Assembly (NCBI GenBank): GCA_937871985.1 | Contig: CALMPB010000013.1 | Span: forward strand, 1 to 64,000 | DNA length: 64,000 nt | DNA from: an uncultured Burkholderiaceae bacterium | GTDB lineage: Bacteria > Pseudomonadota > Gammaproteobacteria > Burkholderiales > Burkholderiaceae | Direction: 5' to 3' | In this document: positions 36,677-45,141 of the stretch, in pieces | How the letters are laid out: each line of letters begins with the position of its first letter | Position numbering within the stretch: the stretch's first letter is position 1 | The notes under the pieces: model-generated | Seen by the model: the letters and a program-made list of their open reading frames with translations, nothing else | The model's database searches: none | What the model was told of the DNA's origin: nothing | Made by a program: the position numbers and the translations under genes

Positions 36677-38307
36677 GAGCCGACTTCCTGGCGGGTTTTC
36701 ATGGCGCGGGTATCGATGCATTCGGGCGTACCCACCAGGGTGGGCGCCTTGGCCTTGAGTTCGCCGCGCTGGATCTTGTTGGTGGCGGTAAGCGGCAGGG
36801 CGTCGACGAACGCCACGTAGCCGGGCGCCTTGTAGTACGACAGGCGCGACAGGCTCCATTTGACGATGTCCTGCGCCAGTCCGGGCATGCCGGCGGCATC
36901 GGGCGGCGTGGCGCAGACGATGCAGGCCAGGACTTCGTCGCCGCGTATGGCGTCCGGCACCGCGGCGACCGCCGCCGCCTTGACGGCGGGATGCTGCAGC
37001 AGCACGCTTTCGACTTCCACCGCGGCGATGTTTTCGCCGCTGCGGCGGATGACGTTCTTTTTACGGTCGACGAACTGCAAATAGCCCTGGTCGTTGCGCA
37101 CGACGATGTCGCCGGTATGGAACCAGCCGCCCTCCCAGGCCTCTTGCGTGGCGGCCTCGTCCTTGAGATAGCCCGAGAAGAAGCCGAAACGCGGGTTCGC
37201 GCCGGCATGCTTGACCAGCAGTTCGCCCTGTTCACCGGCGGCCGCAACGGGTTCGCCGGCGTCGTCGACGAGCTTGACCAGCACGTCGTCCCGCTCTTTG
37301 CCGAAGCAGCTGGTGCCGATGAAGCGGGGTTCGTGATTGGCGATGACCACGGCGCCCGAGCCGGTTTCGGTCATGGCCCAGGCTTCGAGCAGGGGAAAGC
37401 CGAAACGTTCTTCGAACGGGGCGTGCAGGCTGCGGTCGATGCCGGCGCCGAAGCCGAAGCGCACGTCGTGGCTGGTGTCCTGCGCGCTGGGTTCGGCTTT
37501 CATGAGGATGGCCGGCATGACGCCCAGGTAATGCACGACGGTGGCGCGCGATTCGCGCACCGTGTCCCACCAGCTTCTGGGGTGGAAGCGATCCAGCGGA
37601 ATCAGGCAGCCGCCGGTCACGACCATGCCCATGGTGGAGCAGGCCATGGCGTTCATGTGCACCAGGGGCAGCGGCGTCAGCATGCGTTCGACGCCCGGCC
37701 GCAGCGTGGCCAGGCCGCCGATGCCGGCATACCAGTTGCCGGCGTGCAGGAAGTATTCGTTGGACAGAATGCAGCCCTTGGGGCGGCCTGTGGTGCCCGA
37801 GGTGTACAGCAGCGCGCATTCGGTGGCGCTGTCGATGGGCTTGCCCGCCAGCGGCGCGGGGGTCGCCGCGGCGGCCGGCGCGTCGTCGGGGCCGATGACG
37901 GCCAGGCGGCTGCCGACGGCATCGGCCGCCGCGCGCAGCACCGCGTGATGGCTGGGCAGGGCGATGGCGATGCTGATTTCCGAGTGGCCGATCAGGTATT
38001 CCAGTTCGGCCGAACGCAGGTCGGCATTGATGGGCACCACCGAAACCCCCAGCGCGTTCAGGGCGAACCAGTGCAGGAAGAAGGCGGGCCGGTTTTCCAT
38101 GAGCAGGCCGGCCCGGTGGCCGTGGCCGTAGCCCGCGGCCTGGTAGGCGGCTTTCAGAGACTCGATGCTGGCCAGGGTCTGCGAGTAGCTGTAGTCGCCC
38201 GATGGAATTTGATAGATCTGCGCGGTTTCAGGAACGATGTGCAAAAAGGGTTGATCCGGCCATTGCCGGGCGGAACTGGAAAAAGCCTGATAGACCGTGG
38301 TGGACAA
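36673..38307 (-). CDS. AMP-dependent acyl-CoA ligase
   Basis: A 544-residue ANL-superfamily ligase that would form a CoA thioester of an aromatic or arylacetic acid. The P-loop-like motif YTSGTTGRPKG, the A5-type AWAMTETGSG, the hinge HTGDIVVRNDQGYLQFVDRKKN and the catalytic lysine region PLTATNKIQRGEL are all present. It lies between the dioxygenase beta gene (10-base gap) and the thiolase-like gene (4-base overlap), so it probably activates the dioxygenase product or its hydrolysed form. Confidence 0.9.
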   Translation of the reverse strand: MSTTVYQAFSSSARQWPDQPFLHIVPETAQIYQIPSGDYSYSQTLASIESLKAAYQAAGYGHGHRAGLLMENRPAFFLHWFALNALGVSVVPINADLRSAELEYLIGHSEISIAIALPSHHAVLRAAADAVGSRLAVIGPDDAPAAAATPAPLAGKPIDSATECALLYTSGTTGRPKGCILSNEYFLHAGNWYAGIGGLATLRPGVERMLTPLPLVHMNAMACSTMGMVVTGGCLIPLDRFHPRSWWDTVRESRATVVHYLGVMPAILMKAEPSAQDTSHDVRFGFGAGIDRSLHAPFEERFGFPLLEAWAMTETGSGAVVIANHEPRFIGTSCFGKERDDVLVKLVDDAGEPVAAAGEQGELLVKHAGANPRFGFFSGYLKDEAATQEAWEGGWFHTGDIVVRNDQGYLQFVDRKKNVIRRSGENIAAVEVESVLLQHPAVKAAAVAAVPDAIRGDEVLACIVCATPPDAAGMPGLAQDIVKWSLSRLSYYKAPGYVAFVDALPLTATNKIQRGELKAKAPTLVGTPECIDTRAMKTRQEVGS

Positions 38308-38317
38308 AATCTGCCCC

Positions 38318-38812
38318 TTACATGAAGAGTTGAATGCCGTGCAATGCGGCGTCGCTGTTTACGATGTCGACCCGTTTTTGATGGATGCGCAGGGCGCCGT
38401 CCACCGTGACCAGCTCGTGCGTGGCCCATCCGGCGTAAAGCCATTGCTGTTCCATACGGGTTTCGACGTAATGGAACGCCGTGCGCACGACGTATTTGCC
38501 TTGTTCGGGTTGGTGCTCGGGGTGGGTGGTTTCGATTTCGGGACGCGCCAGCAAGTGGTGGCTGCGGCTGGGCGGCTGCTGGGAATAGGTGCGAACCCCG
38601 GCCAGGCGTTCGATGCGCACCTTCAGCAGCAGCATGTCTTCGTACATCAGCGAGCCTTCCAGCAGGGGATCGGTCTGGCCTTGCGTAAGAGGCATCCAGT
38701 AGTGGGCGTCGTGGGTGAAGAGCGCCAGCCATTGCTCGAATTTCTGCTCGTCCAGGAGCCGTGCTTCGGCGTAGATGAAATCGTGAAGTTGTTGATCGTT
38801 GAAGGTGTTCAT
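38318..38812 (-). CDS. Aromatic-ring-hydroxylating dioxygenase, beta subunit
   Basis: A 164-residue small subunit of a Rieske oxygenase, NTF2-like fold. LHDFIYAEARLLDEQKFEQWLALF, the DAHYWMP segment and the C-terminal QKRVDIVNSD are diagnostic. It provides structure rather than catalysis. The ATG at 38812 overlaps the alpha-subunit stop by four bases. In the characterised iad-type auxin loci the equivalent pair is named iadD/iadE; I do not assign that name firmly here. Confidence 0.92.
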   Translation of the reverse strand: MNTFNDQQLHDFIYAEARLLDEQKFEQWLALFTHDAHYWMPLTQGQTDPLLEGSLMYEDMLLLKVRIERLAGVRTYSQQPPSRSHHLLARPEIETTHPEHQPEQGKYVVRTAFHYVETRMEQQWLYAGWATHELVTVDGALRIHQKRVDIVNSDAALHGIQLFM

Positions 38813-40131
38813 ACGGCCTCCGTCATCGATGCTGTCATGTAACGGGCCCAGGCCTGGTATTGATTGCGCATTTGCCATTCGGTCGTGCCGTTGGTGGCTT
38901 CGTTTTTACGATGGCTTTCGGTGGGGTCGTAGAGCCGGGCTACATTGACCCATTTCCGGCCCCTCGACTCCAGGCCAACCTGGGCGCGCTCGTAGACTTC
39001 GAGATCGTCGTGGCCGACGATGGACGTCGGCGAATTGATGAGCCGGTTGTACATAAGCGTGCGCTCCAGGAGCTTGTCCGGCGCGCCCACCAGCTTGAAG
39101 GCCCAGGATTCGACCAGCGTCTTGTTGGCCGCAAGCGGCTTGAAGATGCGCAAGGTCTGGATGGGGCCCTTGACCATGATGTTGGGCCAATAGGTTGTGT
39201 TGTGGCGCACGTCGCCCAGGATTTCCTTGGTGCGTTCTTCGCCGTAGGCGGCATGCATGGCTTCCATGTAGCCGGGTATGGGCGAATAGGCAGCGTGAAT
39301 GGAGTTGTTGACGCCCGTGTGGCCGTGGCCGTTTTCCCAGACGCGAATGCCCATGCCCTCGAAGAAATCGTACGAGGAGATGAAGGGCGCGAACTGTTCC
39401 ACCGCCATGGGAGTGGGGCCTACTTTGCCCGAGTCTTCCCAGACGTGCACAGCCGTGCCGGCCGACGATTCGTGCGCCACCATGGGGTGGCAGGTGTCGG
39501 TTTGGTTGTCCACCAGCATTTTCCAGTTGCAGTCGTGCATGTAGCGCAGCGGCTTGCCGGCGATTTCCAGCTTGCCCTGGGGCGAGCGGGCGATCATGTT
39601 GTCGATGGTGGTGAGCGATTCGCCGAAGAAGTCCTCGAAGCTTTGCCCTTCGGGGTTCAGCCGGCAGAAAATGAAGTCGTGGTAGTCGCGCACGTTCTCG
39701 ACGGCGGCCATGCCGTGGCTGGCTTCGCATTCGTTGAACACTTCAGGGTCGTAGCCGCGTTTCAGGGGCAGCGCCAGCAGGCTGCCGTTGAGCCGGAATG
39801 TCCAGGCGTGGTAAGGGCAGCGGAAGAACTTGCCGGTGTTGCCGCAGCCTTCGGGAGCGACTTCGACCCCTTTGTGGGGGCAGCGATTGTGCAGAACCTT
39901 GACGGTGTTGTCGGCGTCCCGCACCATGATGACGGGCTGGTCGCCCACGGTGGTGGTATAGAAGTCGCCGGGGTTGGGGATTTGGCTGCCGTGGCCCACG
40001 TAGACCCAGGTGTTGGCGAACAGGTGCTCCATTTCGAGTTCGAAGATTTCTTCGTCGACGAAGATGTCCTTGTGGACCTCCGTGGGGCGGATCAACGCCT
40101 GGACGGCTTGCGGATTGTTGCGATAGTTCAT
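38809..40131 (-). CDS. Aromatic-ring-hydroxylating dioxygenase, alpha subunit (Rieske)
   Basis: A 440-residue catalytic subunit. The Rieske cluster ligands are Cys84, His86, Cys105 and His108 (CPHKG and CPYHAW). The mononuclear iron site is seen as Asp212-x2-His215-x4-His220, matching the D-x2-H-x4-H bridge-and-ligand pattern. No ferredoxin or reductase gene for it lies in the window. Its operon also encodes IorAB, an acyl-CoA ligase and an isatin-hydrolase-like cyclase, which points to an indole or arylacetate substrate. It follows iorB by 48 bases. Confidence 0.94.
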   Translation of the reverse strand: MNYRNNPQAVQALIRPTEVHKDIFVDEEIFELEMEHLFANTWVYVGHGSQIPNPGDFYTTTVGDQPVIMVRDADNTVKVLHNRCPHKGVEVAPEGCGNTGKFFRCPYHAWTFRLNGSLLALPLKRGYDPEVFNECEASHGMAAVENVRDYHDFIFCRLNPEGQSFEDFFGESLTTIDNMIARSPQGKLEIAGKPLRYMHDCNWKMLVDNQTDTCHPMVAHESSAGTAVHVWEDSGKVGPTPMAVEQFAPFISSYDFFEGMGIRVWENGHGHTGVNNSIHAAYSPIPGYMEAMHAAYGEERTKEILGDVRHNTTYWPNIMVKGPIQTLRIFKPLAANKTLVESWAFKLVGAPDKLLERTLMYNRLINSPTSIVGHDDLEVYERAQVGLESRGRKWVNVARLYDPTESHRKNEATNGTTEWQMRNQYQAWARYMTASMTEAV

Positions 40132-40179
40132 GGTGTGCCTAAAAGCTGAATGTCGCCGCGGTTGTGGTGCTAATTAGTG

Positions 40180-41736
40180 TCAGGATGCGGCCGGTTGGCT
40201 GGTTTGCTTGAGCATGGTGTCCAGTTGCTTGCCTTGCGGATCGGCCAGGGCGGCGTCGCGCAGCAGCCTCAGGCGGGTCGACGCATTGGCCTGGCCGGGC
40301 AGCTTGGCGGCTTCGCGCAGCAGGCGCTGGTATTTGCTTTCGCCGCGTTCGTGCGTGTCGCTGTAGCCCTTGACCAGGCGGCGGCAGTTCACGATTTCGA
40401 CGGCCAGGTCGTAGTCCTGGCGCACCGTGTCGCTGATCAGCTTCAGCCATTGCGCAAGGCTCTTGGCCTCGACCTGGTGCCGCAGCGTGCCGCGCCGGAA
40501 GCGCCGCATGCCGCCCAGCCCGTACAGCATCAGGAAGCCCGACAGCGTGCCGCTTTGCAGGAAGCGCCCCTTGCGGCAGAACACATTGATGAAGTTGCTG
40601 ACGGGTTTGGAGTCTTGCATCCAGCGGCCCAGCCCGGCGGGCATCAGGCCGCAGATTTCCGCAACCTGGGGGTGCATGTATTCGGTGGTGTAGACCAGTT
40701 GGTCGGGCTTGGCCAGGACTTCGTTGCGCACGCGGTCGAACCGGGTGCCGCGGGTTTTAAGGTCGGCCACCCGGATGACGTCGTCGTAGGCCATGGCCAC
40801 GGCCACGTAGCGGGCCGCCGCCGTGGTCAGCGCCCACGATTTGGCCAGGCCGCCGAACTGGCTGTCCAGCGTGTGGATGTTGCGCATGTGCTCCAGGTAT
40901 TCCTTGGCGTAGCGCAGGTCCTGGAAGTCGAGCGTGCGGCGCAGGCCGGCCACCAGCATGGGTTGCGCCGGTGCGGGGAAGTTCTGCTTGATGTCGTCGA
41001 GCAGGGCCTGGACTTTCGGGTGCGAGGCTTTTTCCGGAACGTCGATGACGGGTTCGTTGCGGGCGACTTTGTCGGCGGTGGCGGGCGCGTTGGCGGCCGC
41101 CTGCATGCCAAGGTCGAAGGCCTTGAGGCTGGCATTCACGCCCAGGCCGGCCCGGCGTATGGTTTCTTCGTATTCTTCGCGGCCGAACGGCAGCGCGCCG
41201 CTGCCGGCGATGGCGCCGAACAGGCTGGCGCTGATGACGCTGCCGGCCTGGTCGGCCAGGGCCTGCAGGTTGGTGCAGATGAAACGCTTGGCGGCCTGGT
41301 TGCCGACTTCGATGATTTTGTTCGAGTCGCTGATGCCGTTGCCGGGCGCCGCTTTTTCGTTGACCGAATAAGCGCGGTGCGAGGAGGCGATGAGGATGCT
41401 GCGGTCGGGGGTGACGAAGCCGCGCTGGATGGCGCGGCCCGCTTCCATGAGTTCGGCGGCGACCACCAGGTCGACGTCGCCCGGGGTGGGCATCATGGCC
41501 AGGGCCGGTGCGCGGCCGGCGGCCTGCACGGCCGCGCCGGGCATGAGTTCGACGTAATAGACCGTGGCGCCGGTGCGTTGCGCCACGCCCGGCACCGACG
41601 TGGTCTGGGCCCACCAGCCGGCGTTCTCGGCCAGGTCGACGACCCAGTCGGCCAGGACGCCGCCGCCTTGGCCCCCCATTGCGACGATGGCGATCTTGAT
41701 GGGCGTGCCGGCATGAAATTGCGTTGTGTTTGCCAT
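40180..41736 (-). CDS. iorB: Indolepyruvate oxidoreductase subunit beta (long form)
   Basis: A 518-residue subunit of a 2-oxoacid:ferredoxin oxidoreductase. The N-terminal gamma-type domain (about 1-200) has KIAIVAMGGQGGGVLADWV and PGVAQRTGATVYYVEL; the remainder is the long C-terminal extension (DUF6537-like) seen in aerobic bacteria. With IorA it oxidatively decarboxylates aryl-2-oxoacids to aryl-acyl-CoA, reducing a ferredoxin. It is 13 bases downstream of iorA. Confidence 0.92.
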   Translation of the reverse strand: MANTTQFHAGTPIKIAIVAMGGQGGGVLADWVVDLAENAGWWAQTTSVPGVAQRTGATVYYVELMPGAAVQAAGRAPALAMMPTPGDVDLVVAAELMEAGRAIQRGFVTPDRSILIASSHRAYSVNEKAAPGNGISDSNKIIEVGNQAAKRFICTNLQALADQAGSVISASLFGAIAGSGALPFGREEYEETIRRAGLGVNASLKAFDLGMQAAANAPATADKVARNEPVIDVPEKASHPKVQALLDDIKQNFPAPAQPMLVAGLRRTLDFQDLRYAKEYLEHMRNIHTLDSQFGGLAKSWALTTAAARYVAVAMAYDDVIRVADLKTRGTRFDRVRNEVLAKPDQLVYTTEYMHPQVAEICGLMPAGLGRWMQDSKPVSNFINVFCRKGRFLQSGTLSGFLMLYGLGGMRRFRRGTLRHQVEAKSLAQWLKLISDTVRQDYDLAVEIVNCRRLVKGYSDTHERGESKYQRLLREAAKLPGQANASTRLRLLRDAALADPQGKQLDTMLKQTSQPAAS

Positions 41737-41749
41737 GATGCGTTTTCTT

Positions 41750-44155
41750 TTACAAGGAATATTGGGCTTGGCGGCTGCTGCGGCGGGCTTGCAGGAAGCC
41801 GATGATGCTTTGGCGCATTTTGGCCAGGAACAGATCCCATTTGCTGGGGTTGTTGACGATGTCGGCGCGATAGAACGACGGGCACAGCACGGCCGCGTGC
41901 GCGACCTCGCCGCAGTTGCCGCAGCCCACGCAGGTGTTGTCGACGTAGGCGATGGGGTCTTCGCGCAGCGGATCGGCGCTTTCCTTGATGGTGAGCGACG
42001 GGCAGCCCGAAAGCCGGATGCAGGCGTGGTCGCCGGTACAGACGTCGGGGTCGACGCCGAAGCGTTCCTTGACCATGCGCTTGCCTTCCTTGACCGCCTT
42101 GTTGAACTGCGGCTTGACGCGGCGCTGCTTGTTCAGCATGCACTCGGACTGGGCGATGATGATTTTCGGGCCTTTTTCCTTGGTGGTCAGGGCGTCTTCG
42201 ATGGTGGCCCGCATTTTCGTGACGTCGTAGGTGCGGTCCAGCGTGCGCACCCATTTCGCCCCAACGCCCTTGACGGCTTCTTCGATGGGGTTGTTGGTGG
42301 CGCGGCGCTTGTTGAAGGCGCGCGAGGACAGGATGTCCTGGCCGCCGGTAGCGGCGGAATAGTAGTTGTCGACGATGATGATGACGCCGTCGTACTTGTT
42401 GAAGACGGCGTTGCCGATGCCCGACGCCAGGCCGTTGTGCCAGAAGCCGCCGTCGCCCATGAACGAGATGGAGCGCTTGGAGGACGGCACGTTGAAGGCG
42501 GCCGCGCTGGCCGCGCCCAGGCCGTAGCCCATGGTGGTGGCGCCCAGGTTGAACGGCGGCAGGATGGAAAACAGATGGCAGCCGATGTCGCAGGAAATAT
42601 GGTGCTGGCCCAGGGTTTCCTGCGCCAGGGTCATGGCCGCGAAAATGGGGCGTTCGGGGCAGCCTGTACAGAATCCGGGCGGACGGGGCGGTACCACGGT
42701 GGCCAGGCTTTTTACCTGTTCCTGCAAGGCCAGGGCGCCATTGCCGTTCGCCGGCGCGGCGCTGGGCTGCCCGCCGTTGGGGGCGGCCTGTTCGACCGCG
42801 GGCTCGGCCACCAAGACTTCAGCTTCCTGTTCTTCGACCAGCGCTTCGGCGATCAGGGCCTGGGCGACGTGCGCATGGGCGGGCGCCGCCGCTTGGGAGG
42901 AGGGCGCGGGACGCGAAATCTCGTTGATTTCGATGGGCTTGGCCTGGGCGGCGGGGGCCTCGGCGGGCCGGACCTTGGGGGTCTTGGGCAATGCATAGCC
43001 GGCCGGCTCGAGCGAGGGCAGGACGTCGGGCTGATGCGCTTCCAGGAATTTCTGCAGGCCGTCGCGCACCACGGCGGTGGTGTAGTCGCCGGCCAGGGGC
43101 AGGAGGTCTTTGCCCGCCAGGATGGTGTTGATTCCGGCGTGGCGCAGGATGGTGTTCATGTTCTGCTCGATGAAGTTGGGCTGGCCTTCTTCGAGCAGCA
43201 GTACGGCTTTTTTGTTTTTACAGAACTCGATGACTTCGTCGTCGACCACCGGATAGGTGACGTTCATGACATACAAGGGGATGCGGCTGTTGCCGAAGTG
43301 GTCGGCCAGGCCCAGAAGCTGCAGCGCCCGAATGACGCCGTTGTACAGCCCGCCTTGCAGGATGAGGCCCAGGTTTTCCAGATCGCCATCGAAAAACTCG
43401 TTGAGCTTGTTTTCCTTGATGAAGTTGACGGCGGCGGGCCAGCGGTTCTGGACTTTTTCGTGCTCGTGCAGGAAGGAGGCCGGCGGCAGCACGATGCGGC
43501 TGACGTCGCGCACCGGATTGGCCATGGCTTCGGCCAGCGTATATTGCGGACGCTGGTTGGCCTTTGCCGTGAAGCGGCCGTGCACGTGGCAGCTGCGGAT
43601 GCGCAGTTGCAGGATGACCGGCGTGTTGCTGGCTTCGGAGAGCTGAAAGCCGTCTTCGACGGCCTTGACCATGCTTTCGAGATTGGGGCGGGGATCCAGC
43701 AGCCAGAGCTGGGACTTCATGGCGAACGCATGGGTACGTTCCTGCATGATGGAAGAGCCTTCGCCGTAGTCTTCGCCCACGACGACCAGGGCGCCTCCGG
43801 TGACGCCGCCCGAAGACAGGTTGGCCAGGGCGTCGGACGCCACATTGGTGCCCACGGTGGATTTCCAGGTGACCGCGCCGCGTATCGGATACATGACGGA
43901 AGCCGCCAGCATGGCGGCGGCCGTGGCCTCGGAGGCGCTGGTTTCGAAGTGCACGCCGAGTTCTTCGAGAATGTCCTGGGCGTCGGCCAGCACGTCCATG
44001 AGATTGGAAATGGGCGAGCCCTGGTAGCCGCCCACGTAGCTGACACCCGACTGCAGCAGGGCCTTGGTGACGGCCAGTATGCCTTCTCCGCGGAACTCTT
44101 CGCCCGCCCCGATACGTAGTTGCTGGACTTCTTTCTTGAATGAACGCTCTGCCAT
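41750..44155 (-). CDS. iorA: Indolepyruvate oxidoreductase subunit alpha
   Basis: An 801-residue alpha subunit, first gene of the MarR-controlled operon. The N-terminal pyrimidine domain includes GYQGSPISNLMDVL and the TWKSTVGTNVASDAL stretch. A Pro/Ala/Glu-rich linker (about 395-480) precedes the TPP domain (CTGCPERPIFAAM; GDGGFWHNGLASG; DNYYSAATGG). A C-terminal ferredoxin domain carries CVGCGNCGEVAHAAVLC and a degenerate second motif. The ATG at 44155 has GGAG six bases upstream; a 43-residue extension is rejected because it would begin within the promoter. The expected reaction is oxidative decarboxylation of an aryl-2-oxoacid. Confidence 0.92.
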   Translation of the reverse strand: MAERSFKKEVQQLRIGAGEEFRGEGILAVTKALLQSGVSYVGGYQGSPISNLMDVLADAQDILEELGVHFETSASEATAAAMLAASVMYPIRGAVTWKSTVGTNVASDALANLSSGGVTGGALVVVGEDYGEGSSIMQERTHAFAMKSQLWLLDPRPNLESMVKAVEDGFQLSEASNTPVILQLRIRSCHVHGRFTAKANQRPQYTLAEAMANPVRDVSRIVLPPASFLHEHEKVQNRWPAAVNFIKENKLNEFFDGDLENLGLILQGGLYNGVIRALQLLGLADHFGNSRIPLYVMNVTYPVVDDEVIEFCKNKKAVLLLEEGQPNFIEQNMNTILRHAGINTILAGKDLLPLAGDYTTAVVRDGLQKFLEAHQPDVLPSLEPAGYALPKTPKVRPAEAPAAQAKPIEINEISRPAPSSQAAAPAHAHVAQALIAEALVEEQEAEVLVAEPAVEQAAPNGGQPSAAPANGNGALALQEQVKSLATVVPPRPPGFCTGCPERPIFAAMTLAQETLGQHHISCDIGCHLFSILPPFNLGATTMGYGLGAASAAAFNVPSSKRSISFMGDGGFWHNGLASGIGNAVFNKYDGVIIIVDNYYSAATGGQDILSSRAFNKRRATNNPIEEAVKGVGAKWVRTLDRTYDVTKMRATIEDALTTKEKGPKIIIAQSECMLNKQRRVKPQFNKAVKEGKRMVKERFGVDPDVCTGDHACIRLSGCPSLTIKESADPLREDPIAYVDNTCVGCGNCGEVAHAAVLCPSFYRADIVNNPSKWDLFLAKMRQSIIGFLQARRSSRQAQYSL

Positions 44156-44240
44156 GGTGGACTCCTGCCGGGCTGCTTGATTCTCGCCGTGATTCGACCC
44201 GATCCGAACGTGCGGCGATGCGCGCTCTGGACTGATTTTT

Positions 44241-44284
44241 AGTATGTTCTCAAATACTTTAGGAGTGAAGCATTCCCTTGTCAA
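44241..44284 (-). promoter_or_regulatory. Promoter of the iorAB/dioxygenase operon with an overlapping MarR-type operator
   Basis: On the minus strand TTGACA (44284-44279), a 17-base spacer and TAAAGT (44261-44256) form the promoter. The palindrome AGTAT-n8-ATACT (44241-44258) covers the -10 box and start site, the classic place for a MarR repressor. A second small dyad ATGAA-n2-TTCAT lies at 44293-44304. The divergent gene encodes a MarR protein. Confidence 0.7.
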
Positions 44285-44368
44285 TGAGAAACATGAAAAT
44301 TCATATACTTTGAAAATTTAACTGATATACCGGTCGATTGCCTATCAGGGCAAACCATTAGACAAACG

Positions 44369-44409
44369 CTGGACAAGCCGCCGCGCGGGCTTCCGCCCGC
44401 CCTGTCCAG
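44369..44409. repeat. Nested inverted repeat in the marR-iorA intergenic region
   Basis: CTGGACA (44369-44375) pairs with TGTCCAG (44403-44409), and inside it GCGGGC (44385-44390) pairs with GCCCGC (44395-44400) around TTCC. No T-run follows on either strand. It lies between the two divergent promoters and its role is unknown. Confidence 0.55.
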
Positions 44410-44422
44410 GGCTAGTCCCGCA

Positions 44423-44451
44423 TTGACGCATACGCACAATTGGAATACGAT
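44423..44451 (+). promoter_or_regulatory. Candidate promoter of the marR gene
   Basis: TTGACG (44423-44428), 17 bases, then TACGAT (44446-44451). Transcription would begin near 44458, giving a leader of roughly 95 bases that contains the perfect hairpin at 44481-44503. Confidence 0.5.
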
Positions 44452-44480
44452 TTTTTTCTCCCCTGCGGCATGTCTTTCTT

Positions 44481-44503
44481 GATTTGCTGCAACGCAGCAA
44501 ATC
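44481..44503 (+). repeat. Perfect 10-bp inverted repeat in the marR leader
   Basis: GATTTGCTGC (44481-44490) and GCAGCAAATC (44494-44503) are exact complements around AAC. It ends 50 bases before the marR ATG. It could be an operator for MarR autoregulation or an RNA hairpin; without a T-run it is a poor terminator. Confidence 0.65.
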
Positions 44504-44553
44504 ATGGTCGTCTGCAATGCTTGCGAGTTGACGGTCGGGTCTCAGGTAGAGCA

Positions 44554-44988
44554 ATGCAAAAAGTAGAGCAACCCCGTTTCGTACACCGCTATCTGGCTTC
44601 CGTGCTGGCCTTGGCCAGCCACCGCATTTCCGCCGAATTCCACATCGAAGTTCGCAATGCGGGGCTCACAGTTACCGAGTGGCGGGTTTTGGGCAGCCTC
44701 ATCGAAGGCGAAGGAGAAACCGTGGGCGCGCTGGCCGAGCTGGCCATCACCAAACAGCCCACGCTCAGCAAGGTGCTGCCGCGCCTGGAGGCCGAGGGCC
44801 TGGTTACCTTGCAAACCGTGCGCGCCGATCGGCGCCAGACCCTGGTCACCATCACGCCCAAGGGCACGAAGCTCATTCGCGGCCTGTGCGACAGCGCCTT
44901 GCAGCATCAGCACCGCATCCTGGAAAAGCTCGACCCCGATCACGCCGACCGCCTGGTCGACATGCTGCGCGCCATCATTGCGCACTGA
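44554..44988 (+). CDS. MarR-family transcriptional regulator of the aromatic operon
   Basis: A 144-residue MarR protein with the winged helix at about 35-110: LTVTEWRVLGSLIEGEG, LAELAITKQPTLSKVLPRLEAEGLV, and the wing VRADRRQTLVTITPKG. The ATG at 44554 follows an AGG-rich segment and fits the family length. It is divergent from iorA across 398 bases holding several palindromes. MarR repressors of iad-type auxin loci bind indole-3-acetate; by position this protein is expected to sense the substrate of the operon. Confidence 0.92.
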   Translation: MQKVEQPRFVHRYLASVLALASHRISAEFHIEVRNAGLTVTEWRVLGSLIEGEGETVGALAELAITKQPTLSKVLPRLEAEGLVTLQTVRADRRQTLVTITPKGTKLIRGLCDSALQHQHRILEKLDPDHADRLVDMLRAIIAH

Positions 44989-45141
44989 CCCGGCGCGGCC
45001 GCTGCGCGCATGACGCGGCCCGAGCTGTTTTCACCGCATATGGTCCGGGGTATCGGGGGTGCGCCCTGAGGCTTCACAACATGCAGCTGCTGCAGTGATC
45101 GGGCTTTGCGGTGCGCGAGCTTTGCCTGCCGCGCGGCAAGC

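Noticed and set aside
41726..44119. 797-codon open frame on the plus strand
   Set aside because: Antisense to iorA; the IorA product carries TPP and FeS motifs on the other strand.
44155..44284. Upstream start adding 43 residues to IorA
   Set aside because: It would place the start inside the predicted promoter and operator, whereas the ATG at 44155 has a good Shine-Dalgarno sequence.
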